This document shows positions 57,246 to 64,000 of a stretch of DNA of 64,000 nt, in pieces (position 1 is the first letter of the stretch; every line of letters starts with the position of its first letter). This DNA is from Sphingomonas faeni (GTDB taxonomy: Bacteria; Pseudomonadota; Alphaproteobacteria; Sphingomonadales; Sphingomonadaceae), in the NCBI RefSeq assembly GCF_024273235.1, contig NZ_JANBVH010000016.1, forward strand, positions 42,429 to 106,428, written 5' to 3'. A model generated the notes under the pieces. The model was given only the letters and a program-made list of their open reading frames with translations. It had not been told where the DNA came from and made no database searches. The position numbers and the translations under genes are program-made.

Positions 57246-57305
57246 GCGTGGCGTGGCGTGGCGTGGCGTGGCGTGGCGTGGCGTGGCGTGGCGTGGCTTG
57301 GCGTG
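57246..57305. repeat. 5-bp microsatellite, unit GCGTG
   Basis: Ten perfect contiguous GCGTG units (57246-57295), then one GCTTG and one more GCGTG. It begins 50 bp before the argB start codon, in the direction from which its promoter is expected. Confidence 0.9.
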
Positions 57306-57332
57306 ACACGAGACATCCACGCCCGCCCCATC

Positions 57333-57417
57333 CGTCATCCCAGCGAAAGCTGGGATCTCCCGGTTCGAGCCGCAGCGCCAGCCAACGGGGATACCCCAGC
57401 TTTCGCTGGGGTGACGG
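57333..57417. repeat. Type-D paired palindrome
   Basis: CCCAGC-GAAA-GCTGGG and CCCCAGC-TTTC-GCTGGGG. The right end continues into the 16-bp tandem array. Confidence 0.87.
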
Positions 57418-57508
57418 GCTTGAGGGGTGACGGGCTTGAGGGGTGACGGGCTTGGGGAGCGAAGGGCTTGGGGAGCAATGGTCTTGGGGGCCGTGGGGTT
57501 GGAGGGCG
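57411..57508. repeat. Decaying 16-bp tandem array
   Basis: Two exact TGACGGGCTTGAGGGG units, then copies of decreasing similarity (TGACGGGCTTGGGGAGC, GAAGGGCTTGGGGAGC, AATGGTCTTGGGGGCC, GTGGGGTTGGAGGGCG). It grows out of the right end of the type-D element. With the microsatellite it explains the 353-bp gap. Confidence 0.8.
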
Positions 57509-57548
57509 ACGGCTCAAAGGATGACAGGCCTAGGATGCAGCCTTCAGA

Positions 57549-58208
57549 TCATACCCGGTCCAGCCGCCGGCCCAGTCGCACGAAGAAGGTGATCAGGAAC
57601 GGTACCAGCACGATCGACAGCACGACTTTCGTGAGCATCTGCCCTTCCATCAGCGCCAGGATCGGCCGTTCGCCGAGGAACGAGATGGTGATGAACAAAA
57701 TGGTATCGATGATCTGCGAGATGATGCTCGCGATCATGCCGCGCAGCCATACCAGCTTGCCCTCGCCGCTGCCGACCTGTCCCGACAGTTTCGAGAAGAT
57801 CAGCACGTTGAGCGTCTGCGAAATGCCGTAGGAGATCAGCCCGGCGATCATCATCCGCGAGCTCTGGCCGACCACGATCGGGAACGCGTCGACCGCGGGC
57901 GGGTACATGCCCGGATCGTGCGGCAGGGCGAGCACCAGGTGGATCAGCGCCGCCGATACCAGCAGCGGGATAAACCCGAGGCGCACCAGGAACGTCGCGG
58001 TTTTCTGGCCGTGCAGCTCGGAAATCGCGCTGCTCAGTACCACCAGCAACAGGAAGCCGAAGATGCCCGCCTCGACCGCAAGTGGGCCGAGCGCGACCTG
58101 CTTCACCCCCAACACGCCGGCGATGCACACCATGCCGCCGTACAGGACCGAAAAAACGAAGAGCGAACGCGGGAACGCGGCCGGGGAACTGGGGGGAGAC
58201 TTATCCAT
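57549..58208 (-). CDS. VUT-family queuosine precursor transporter (YhhQ-like)
   Basis: 219 residues, six spans. LFVFSVLYGGMVCIAGVLGVKQVALGPLAVEAGIFGFLLL and SSAISELHGQKTA are typical; C-terminal LTKVVLSIVLVPFLITFFVRLGRRLDR is conserved. Homologues bring preQ0/preQ1 into the cell. No queuosine genes are adjacent. ATG 58208 is used; the frame extends upstream without family sequence. Divergent from the nucleoside transporter. Confidence 0.85.
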   Translation of the reverse strand: MDKSPPSSPAAFPRSLFVFSVLYGGMVCIAGVLGVKQVALGPLAVEAGIFGFLLLVVLSSAISELHGQKTATFLVRLGFIPLLVSAALIHLVLALPHDPGMYPPAVDAFPIVVGQSSRMMIAGLISYGISQTLNVLIFSKLSGQVGSGEGKLVWLRGMIASIISQIIDTILFITISFLGERPILALMEGQMLTKVVLSIVLVPFLITFFVRLGRRLDRV

Positions 58209-58347
58209 CGCCGGGGACGCTAGCGAAAACCGCCACGCCGTCAAATGACTAGACCTCAAATGACTGGCGAGTGCGGCGCTCGCGTGTCATGTCGGTCGCT
58301 TGCGCGGCCGGGGGGCGGCGCGTGTCAGTCAAAAATGCAGGGCGTCC

Positions 58348-59613
58348 ATGGAAAGACTAGTCATCGGCCTTGCTGGCATCGCCGTCATCCTCGGCATCGC
58401 GGTGCTGCTGTCGAGCGACCGCCGTGCGATCCGCCTGCGGATCGTCGGCGCGGCGTTTGCGTTGCAGGCCGGGATCGCCGTGCTCGTCCTGTATTCGAGC
58501 TTCGGCAAGGTCGTGCTCGGCGAGATGTCGGGCGGGGTCGCCAACCTGCTCGGCTATTCGCAGAAGGGCACCGAATTCCTGTTCGGCAAGATGGCGACGC
58601 CCGAGATCGGCGGACAGAGCTTCGCGATCGCCGCGCTGCCGGTGATCATCTTCTTCGCCAGCCTGGTCTCGATCCTCTATTATCTCGGCATCATGCAGTT
58701 GGTGGTGCGCTGGGTCGGCGGCGGGATCGAGAAGGTCATCGGCGTCTCGAAGGTCGAATCGCTGTGCGCGGCGGCGAACATCTTCGTCGGCCAGAGCGAA
58801 TCGCCGCTCGTCATCCGGCCGTATCTGGCGGGGCTGACCCCGGCGCAGTTGTTCACCGTGATGACCAGCGGGATGGCGGGTGTCGCAGGCACGATCCTCG
58901 CGGCCTACGCGTCGATGGGCATCCGGATCGATTACCTGCTGGCCGCGAGCTTCATGGCCGCGCCGGGCGGCATCCTGATGGCGAAGATCATCATGCCCGA
59001 TCGCGTCATGCCGCCCGAGGGCGAACTGGCGCTCGGCGATTTACCGGGGGAATCGTCCGCCGGCGAACCGATGCCGCAGGCGACGCACGACGAGGAAAAG
59101 CCCGCCAACCTGATCATGGCCGCCGCCCAGGGCGCGCAGACCGGGGTCCGTCTGGCCGTCGCGGTCGGGGCGATGGTGCTGGCGTTCGTCGCGCTCGTGG
59201 CGCTCGCAAACGGGCTGCTCGGCGGGCTCGGCAACATGATCGGGCTGCCGGGGCTGAGCTTCCAGGGGCTGCTCGGCTATGTCTTCGCGCCGATCATGTT
59301 CCTGCTCAACGTGCCGTGGAGCGAGGCCGGGATCGCCGGCGGATTGTTCGGGCAGAAGATCGTGCTGAACGAGTTCGTCGCGTATATCTCGCTCGGCACG
59401 CAGCAGGGGCTGAGCGACCGAACGATCGCGGTCATCACCTTCTCGCTGTGCGGGTTCGCGAACTTCTCGTCGATCGCGATCCAGATGGCGGTGACCGGCA
59501 GCCTCGCGCCGAACCAGCGGCCGATGATTGCCAAGCTCGGCCTGCGCGCTCTGGCGGCAGGAAGTCTGGCGAACCTGATGTCGGCCGCGCTAGCAGGCCT
59601 GCTAATCGGCTGA
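58348..59613 (+). CDS. Concentrative nucleoside transporter (CNT/NupC)
   Basis: 421 residues. GQSFAIAALPVIIFFASLVSILYYLGIMQ, GQSESPLVIRPYL (substrate loop), MTSGMAGVAGTILAAYASMGI and NEFVAYISL are hallmark CNT motifs. Nucleoside uptake by cation symport. ATG 58348; open frame upstream is not family-like. Confidence 0.94.
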   Translation: MERLVIGLAGIAVILGIAVLLSSDRRAIRLRIVGAAFALQAGIAVLVLYSSFGKVVLGEMSGGVANLLGYSQKGTEFLFGKMATPEIGGQSFAIAALPVIIFFASLVSILYYLGIMQLVVRWVGGGIEKVIGVSKVESLCAAANIFVGQSESPLVIRPYLAGLTPAQLFTVMTSGMAGVAGTILAAYASMGIRIDYLLAASFMAAPGGILMAKIIMPDRVMPPEGELALGDLPGESSAGEPMPQATHDEEKPANLIMAAAQGAQTGVRLAVAVGAMVLAFVALVALANGLLGGLGNMIGLPGLSFQGLLGYVFAPIMFLLNVPWSEAGIAGGLFGQKIVLNEFVAYISLGTQQGLSDRTIAVITFSLCGFANFSSIAIQMAVTGSLAPNQRPMIAKLGLRALAAGSLANLMSAALAGLLIG

Positions 59614-59618
59614 TCGTG

Positions 59619-59735
59619 CATCCTCCCCTGCAAGGGGAGGTGGCAGCCGGTTGGCTGACGGAGGGGTATCGCCCTCTCGATAGCGTACTACCCCTCCGTC
59701 TGGCTACGCCAGCCACCTCCCCTCGCAGGGGAGGA
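59619..59735. repeat. Type-A variant paired palindrome
   Basis: CCTCCCCTGCAAGGGGAGG at left and CCTCCCCTCGCAGGGGAGG at right with inner GACGGAGGGGTA/TACCCCTCCGTC arms. Confidence 0.85.
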
Positions 59736-59789
59736 GAGTCGCCCGGAAACGCAATCGGGCCCGCCACCTTTCGACGACGGGCCCGACGA

Positions 59790-59818
59790 AGCTGCCTCTT
59801 GGGGGGATCGAGGCAGCT
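59790..59818 (-). terminator. Stem-loop after fasciclin gene
   Basis: AGCTGCCTC/GAGGCAGCT arms, 11-base loop; 18 bp beyond the fasciclin stop on the minus strand. A second stem (TCGGGCCCG/CGGGCCCGA, 59755-59786) follows. T tract is weak. Confidence 0.55.
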
Positions 59819-59836
59819 ATCTCGCGTGACGGCCGA

Positions 59837-60391
59837 TTACGGCAGCATCACCGTGTCGATGACGTGGATCACGCCGTTCGACTGCATGACGTTGGCGATC
59901 GTGACGCGACCCTTGTGGCCCTTGCCGTCCATGATGCCCCAGCCGCTGCCGACCTTCTTGAACATCAGCGGCTCGCCCTGCACGGTGGTGTAGGTCGCAG
60001 TGCCGCCGTTTGCCTTCGCCTTGGCGGCGATGTCGGCGGCGGTGATCGTGCCGGGAACGACGTGATAGGTCAGCACGGCGGACAGCTGCGCCTTGTTCTC
60101 GGGCTTGAGCAGCGTGTCGACGGTGCCGGCGGGCAGCTTCTTGAACGCGGCGTTGGTCGGCGCAAACACCGTGAACGGACCTGGGCCCGACAGCGTCTCG
60201 ACCAGGCCGGCGGCCTTCACCGCGGCGACGAGCGTGGTGTGATCCTTCGAATTGACCGCGTTCTCGACGATCGTCTTGGTCGGATACATCGCGGCACCGC
60301 CGACCATGGGATTGGTCTGCGCGGCGACGATCGCGCTGCCGCTGACGGCGATGGCGGCGGCGACGATCGCGGTACGAAACACGTGATTCAC
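59837..60391 (-). CDS. Secreted fasciclin (FAS1)-domain protein
   Basis: 184 residues. Signal peptide ending VAA before QTNP; one FAS1 domain with GPFTVFAPTNAAFKKLP (H1) and VLTYHVVPG (H2) motifs. Family mediates adhesion; precise role unknown. Single-gene unit. Confidence 0.92.
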   Translation of the reverse strand: MNHVFRTAIVAAAIAVSGSAIVAAQTNPMVGGAAMYPTKTIVENAVNSKDHTTLVAAVKAAGLVETLSGPGPFTVFAPTNAAFKKLPAGTVDTLLKPENKAQLSAVLTYHVVPGTITAADIAAKAKANGGTATYTTVQGEPLMFKKVGSGWGIMDGKGHKGRVTIANVMQSNGVIHVIDTVMLP

Positions 60392-60474
60392 GGCATGCTC
60401 TCCTGCACTGCGCCGGTCGGCCGACGCTTCTGCGGAAAGATACGGCCGGATCGGGAGAATGATGCAGCCGTGTT

Positions 60475-61413
60475 TCAGATCGTTGCGACAAGCCTGTCCC
60501 AGGCCGCAATCTCTTCGTCATGCCGGGTCGTGACGACCAGGTCGCTTGCCGTCGCCGTCGCGAGATCGACGTCGATCGAGCCGGTCCATTCGAACGTCGC
60601 ATTGCCCGACAGCGTGACCATCGCCGCCTCGCTCGCCTCGGCGCGGACGAGGCCGCCCTTGTTGAAGACGGTCGTCGGCGTGTCGTATGCGATCCGCCCG
60701 GTCAGGCACGCGGCATAGGTCGACGCCGCCATCGCGCTGCCGCAACTGTCGGTGAGCCCGACCCCGCGCTCGAAGGTGCGGACGAACAGGTCGGCGCCAC
60801 GGACCTCGACGAAGCTTACGTTGGCGCGATTGGGCAGCCAAGCGGGTGCGGCCTCGCAGGCTTCGCCTACGCGGACGAGTTCGGTTTCGTCGATCGCATC
60901 GACGAACGTCACGAGATGCGGATTCGGCATGGCGACGGCGGTGAAGGCGCGGTCCGTCGGCAAGTCGGGGATCGGCGTGTCGACGATGCGATCCGCGCCA
61001 GCCTCCATCGGCCACGCGGTGACGTCTAGCGACGCCGGCCCTGCGATCTCGCGTACCGTGAACACACCTGCCGCGATGTCGACATCGTGCACGACGATTG
61101 CATCGCTGGTCTTGAGCAACGCCGTTGCGGTCTCGACGCCGGTCGCCGCGAACCCGGCGCGCGCGACGCATCGCAGGCCGTTGAGGCACGTCTCGGACTC
61201 GCTGCCGTCGGCGTTGAACATCCGCATGCCGAACGCGTGGGTCTCGTCGCCGCCGGTGAGCAGGAGCAGGCCATCGCCACCGACCGGCCCACCCCGATCC
61301 GCGAGGGCGCGCGCGACGACTGCCCAGGCTGCATGGTCGAGCGTGGACGCCCGTGCGTCGATCAAGGGGAAGTCGTTGCCGGAGCCGTGGCATTTTATGA
61401 GATCGAAGCGCAT
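60475..61413 (-). CDS. dapF: Diaminopimelate epimerase family protein
   Basis: 312 residues. N-terminus IKCHGSGNDFPLID and both catalytic cysteines are present: NADGSESETCLNG (first) and LTDSCGSAMA (second). The canonical CGNG is CLNG here, and the second loop is SCGS instead of ACGT, so this is an atypical member. DAP epimerase or a related proline/hydroxyproline-type isomerase; start ATG 61413. Confidence 0.82.
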   Translation of the reverse strand: MRFDLIKCHGSGNDFPLIDARASTLDHAAWAVVARALADRGGPVGGDGLLLLTGGDETHAFGMRMFNADGSESETCLNGLRCVARAGFAATGVETATALLKTSDAIVVHDVDIAAGVFTVREIAGPASLDVTAWPMEAGADRIVDTPIPDLPTDRAFTAVAMPNPHLVTFVDAIDETELVRVGEACEAAPAWLPNRANVSFVEVRGADLFVRTFERGVGLTDSCGSAMAASTYAACLTGRIAYDTPTTVFNKGGLVRAEASEAAMVTLSGNATFEWTGSIDVDLATATASDLVVTTRHDEEIAAWDRLVATI

Positions 61414-61520
61414 GCCTGCAACTTAGTGCTGCGGGGCGGGCAAAGCGAGTGCGGACGGGGGCGAGGTTGAAGGTTGGTTGCTGAGAGGATTTTCATAAAA
61501 GTCTTAGCCGGCAGCGGCGA

Positions 61521-61659
61521 CCTCGCGATCCTCCCCCGCCAGGGGGAGGTGGCGCCGAAGGCGACGGAGGGGGAGGACACGCAACGGCAATTACCCTTTC
61601 CTCCCCCTCCGTCTGGCAAGCGCCAGCCACCTCCCCCTGGCGGGGAAGGATCGCGAGGT
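61521..61659. repeat. Type-A paired palindrome with extended arms
   Basis: Core at 61527-61652 like the others. Here the inverted symmetry runs outward a further six bases (CCTCGC before, GCGAGG after), which other copies do not show. Fills most of the 270-bp gap before the DUF6456 gene. Confidence 0.87.
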
Positions 61660-61683
61660 TGAGCAACCGATCCCAGCCCCGCG

Positions 61684-62148
61684 CTAACTTATGCCGTAAT
61701 AAGCAGCGAGCCGGTCGAGCGCGAGCGTCAGGACCAGCCGCCCCGCCCGCGCCGGCCAGTGCAGCGCCTTTTCTGCCGATGGCAGCCCCTCCCCCGCGCA
61801 GACCACGCGCCACAGGATATCCGCCAACCCCGGCCCCGCCGCCGCGATCGCATTGTCGAACCGTCGCTTCGCCGCGATCTGCGCCGATGCCGGATCGAGC
61901 CCGTCATGCCCGCCCCCATCGACCCGCTCCGCCCAGCGCATCGTCACGCTCGGCGCGATCGAGGCCCGCTCGTAATCGGCGCGCAGCTGCTCTCCTGCTG
62001 AGAATTGCCGCGCATCGACCAGCCCGCGCGACCGCAACCACCCGAGCGGCGATTCGGCCAGATTGACGGTCACCATGCGTCCACGCCGCGCCCCCGATGG
62101 CTGCGGAACGCCCTCCGCATCGATCGATCGTTCCACCAGCTCGCGCAT
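61684..62148 (-). CDS. DUF6456 domain-containing protein
   Basis: 154 residues. RRGRMVTVNLAESPLGWLRSRGLVDARQFSAGEQLRADYERA and a C-terminal AARAGRLVLTLALDRLAAYYG match what I know of the alphaproteobacterial DUF6456 family; probable DNA-binding or regulatory helical protein. AGGGAG before ATG 62148 decides this start over ATG 62202. Divergent from the XRE regulator. Confidence 0.75.
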   Translation of the reverse strand: MRELVERSIDAEGVPQPSGARRGRMVTVNLAESPLGWLRSRGLVDARQFSAGEQLRADYERASIAPSVTMRWAERVDGGGHDGLDPASAQIAAKRRFDNAIAAAGPGLADILWRVVCAGEGLPSAEKALHWPARAGRLVLTLALDRLAAYYGIS

Positions 62149-62246
62149 CCGCCGTCTCCCTCTGCCGCTCCACATCACCTGCGCCGGTTGCCATATCGTC
62201 ATGGTTGTAGGACAGAGGAATAACCCATCTGGTTTGGAGCCGGCTA

Positions 62247-62810
62247 ATGATCACCGCCATTCGCGAAGTCCGCCGCGCCAAGGGCCTGACATTGGAGGAT
62301 GTCGCGCGGCGCTGTGTTCCGCCGACAACCGCGCAGACGATCGGCCGGCTCGAGACGGGCACGCGCACCGTGTCGGTCGGCTGGCTCAACCGGATCGCCG
62401 CGGCGCTGGGCGTCGAGGCGGCCGATCTCGTGACGCTGCCCGACCGGGTCGACCTGCCCGTCACCGCGATCCTCGACGGCCGCGGCGTCCACGCGCCGCG
62501 CCGAACCACGACCGTGCGCCCGCCCCAGGTCGCACCCGGCCAGATCGCGGTGACGGTAGCGGGCGGAATCGGCGACTACCGCGCGGGCGACGTGATCTGG
62601 TGCGCGATGCTGGCGCCGGAGAACTTCGCCACCGCCCTAAACCGCGACGTCCTCGTCCCGCAACCCGCCGGGCGGCTCGCATTCGGACGGATGATCGGAT
62701 GCAAGGGCAGCGTGATTCTCTTGCCGCCGGGCCCGGGCACGCCGCCACAGACGATCAAAAACCCTGCCTGGATGGCCGTCGCGATGCGCCTCGTCCGCGA
62801 TCTTCAGTGA
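62247..62810 (+). CDS. XRE-family helix-turn-helix regulator
   Basis: 187 residues. HTH in ITAIREVRRAKGLTLEDVARRCVPPTTAQTIGRLETGTRTVSVGWLNRIAAALG (residues 2-58); C-terminal 100 residues have a beta-rich core (VAPGQIAVTVAGGIGDYRAGD) possibly a small-ligand-binding domain. Likely paired with the divergent DUF6456 gene. Confidence 0.87.
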   Translation: MITAIREVRRAKGLTLEDVARRCVPPTTAQTIGRLETGTRTVSVGWLNRIAAALGVEAADLVTLPDRVDLPVTAILDGRGVHAPRRTTTVRPPQVAPGQIAVTVAGGIGDYRAGDVIWCAMLAPENFATALNRDVLVPQPAGRLAFGRMIGCKGSVILLPPGPGTPPQTIKNPAWMAVAMRLVRDLQ

Positions 62811-63016
62811 AACCGTGGGGGTGTTGGGCGATGACCCTACCACACTGAATTAGTAAAACCGGTTAATAATTGAGTATTGTACCCCCAAAGGTCCCCCCTC
62901 CGCAACATCGGCACGTCCGGCATACCTTTGCGTTAATATCGACGACCTTGCCTAAAGTCGTGGTGTCGCTGAACAGGCCCCCGAATACTAAGACGCGAAC
63001 ACACTTAGTTTAGACG

Positions 63017-63136
63017 TTAGGTCGTAAGGGGATCGGCTTCCAGATCGCGTGGAGGAAGCGTCGCGTGCTGTTCGAGTTTCATGAGCAGCGGGTGCGGCGG
63101 GTTGGCCTCGACAAGGGCACGTTGCAACATCAGCAT
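63017..63136 (-). other. Candidate small ORF or gene remnant (39 codons)
   Basis: MLMLQRALVEANPPHPLLMK... to LEADPLTT. ATG 63136 overlaps the TGA of the next upstream frame by seven bases, as in operons. No recognised family. It lies in a 709-bp stretch (62811-63519) with no convincing gene. Confidence 0.3.
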
Positions 63137-63333
63137 TTCAGGCCGTCTTCGCGCCGAGCCTTACGCGCAGACCATGCGCGATCTGCATAGCGGTCAGCCA
63201 ATTCGGCATGCGCTACCCGGGCGGTATCATCTGCAGCATTTATACTAGCGAGCCGTTCCTCGGCCTCGCGTACCAAGCTGTGCTCTAGTCGTATTTGGGG
63301 ATCATGCCAAGCGCTCGGCTCTGTAAGCGAGAG
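63130..63333 (-). pseudogene. Probable remnant of a small helical-protein gene
   Basis: Open for 68 codons with a coherent protein-like pattern (RLEHSLVREAEERLASIN, ARVAHAELADRYADRAWSA) but with no ATG; an in-frame TTG at 63276 is the only candidate start, and an ATG in the neighbouring frame (63305) runs into a stop after six codons. This suggests a decayed 5' end. Family not recognised. Confidence 0.4.
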
Positions 63334-63519
63334 TTATACCCGACGTCGTCATCGGGCTCGCGGCATGGTCGATGGCAATAACTGAAGTCAACACAGGTTA
63401 CATGAAATTGCTAATCCGACATAATCCAACACTTGAACTGGGAAAACATGGTAGAGTTGACGTGTAGATAAGCGTCGCGTGTAAAGGTTTTTGCTGGCCG
63501 ATTCTGCCGTATGCGCCGA

Positions 63520-63939
63520 CTAGCTTTCAGGATACGCTGCGGATATCATAACACCAGCAGTTTCGGTATAGACCAGCTCCCAGGCCTGACGGGCTTCAAG
63601 GGTAAAATCCTCCCCCAAAATCTCTGAAAATGTATCGATTAATGTCGTTCCGACCGCAGCATATTGATATGCCCTTACGCCGTACTTGACATGCTTCTTC
63701 GCTAGATCGATCAACGTCGGCCTTAGTCGCGGAAGATCCGCAACATTCTCAACCAGAACATCAATTGTTTTTGAGAAAACGAATATTTGATGCGTCATAT
63801 CGTCAGGAAAAAGCGCGCGTGCAAAGGGATGGTTCAGCAATAGTCGATGATAAAATAGCTCGGAATACGAATGCGGGAAAATTGATATCTGGGCATAGCT
63901 GTGCGTCACAAGTCGCGCCTGCTCAACCGTCAAAGGCAT
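63520..63939 (-). CDS. Single-domain globin
   Basis: 139 residues. Helical globin pattern with proximal histidine in LAKKHVKYGV (F8 region) and DDMTHQIFVF as the E helix; resembles Vitreoscilla-type or flavohaemoglobin head domains. Start ATG 63939 follows a G-rich site (AGGGGAGGGGGG) at very short spacing; ATG 63972 would add 11 residues. Codon usage is less GC-rich than the rest of the window. Confidence 0.85.
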   Translation of the reverse strand: MPLTVEQARLVTHSYAQISIFPHSYSELFYHRLLLNHPFARALFPDDMTHQIFVFSKTIDVLVENVADLPRLRPTLIDLAKKHVKYGVRAYQYAAVGTTLIDTFSEILGEDFTLEARQAWELVYTETAGVMISAAYPES

Positions 63940-64000
63940 CCCCCCCTCCCCTAGCGGATGAATCTGTTGCACTGGCGATTATTTCGACTGATGCGTAATC

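Noticed and set aside
62811..63016. Gene in the stretch after the XRE regulator
   Set aside because: Stops in all frames and no coherent codon pattern; only a few short AT-rich palindromic words.

Overview
The window is a high-GC, gene-dense chromosomal segment of an alphaproteobacterium, most likely a Sphingomonas or close relative. This rests on gene content (receiver–HRxxN kinase hybrid, class I PHA synthase with phasin, DUF6456 protein, ClpS, a single RelA/SpoT homologue, a GTG/TTG-rich start repertoire) and on numerous GC-rich palindromic repeats between genes. About 55 protein genes are supported. No rRNA, tRNA, CRISPR array, transposase or integrase was seen. Functions are read from motifs and from my knowledge of families; no database search was possible.

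Layout. 1-5.8 kb: end of a phosphohexomutase gene, a PH-domain membrane protein, a DnaQ-type exonuclease and a translationally coupled signalling trio (CHASE3 kinase, single-domain receiver, receiver–HRxxN kinase). 5.9-12.6 kb: a TetR repressor divergent from a tripartite RND efflux operon, with an 18-bp perfect palindrome as likely operator. 12.7-20.3 kb: FMN reductase, class A PBP, threonine aldolase coupled to a DMT permease, then an M28 peptidase and a nucleoside-diphosphate-sugar-epimerase-like protein on the other strand. 20.4-31 kb: PepN, TadA, L28, a phytase-esterase-like protein, a glycine-zipper protein, a phosphoribosyltransferase, and an apparent minus-strand series MidA-type methyltransferase / GNAT / PgeF / Cys-Met PLP enzyme. 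31-37 kb: Lgt, an acyl-CoA ligase, an orphan exported molybdopterin oxidoreductase subunit coupled to ferrochelatase. 37-44 kb: a polyhydroxybutyrate neighbourhood (PhaB, phasin, PhaC) interleaved with MurA, a Crp/Fnr regulator and ClpS. 44-49.4 kb: aminotransferase, TauE permease, thioesterase, HxlR regulator, Rel/SpoT. 49.4-53.8 kb: a four-gene glycan cluster resembling a dispersed Gtr system (GtrB-type glycosyltransferase, methyltransferase, GtrA, large GT-C-like membrane protein). 53.9-62.8 kb: MarC, FolD, YggU, YggT, ArgB, YhhQ-type transporter, nucleoside transporter, fasciclin protein, DapF, DUF6456 protein and an XRE regulator. 62.8-64 kb: a visibly less GC-rich, gene-poor stretch with remnant small frames and a single-domain globin.

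The most unusual features are the repeat families. Four types of paired palindromes (called A-D here, about 25 copies) fill most intergenic gaps. Types B, C and D share one design: a GC-rich 6-7 bp stem closed by a four-base GAAA/GAAG/GGAG-type loop, with an inverted partner 40-80 bp away. Near argB, one type-D copy runs into a decaying 16-bp tandem array, and a separate 5-bp microsatellite of ten perfect units lies in the likely argB promoter region.

Best candidate for an under-described system: the 49.4-53.8 kb cluster, which contains the three parts expected of a lipid-linked sugar transfer pathway (GtrB-, GtrA- and GtrC-like) but in a split, multi-orientation order with an added methyltransferase.
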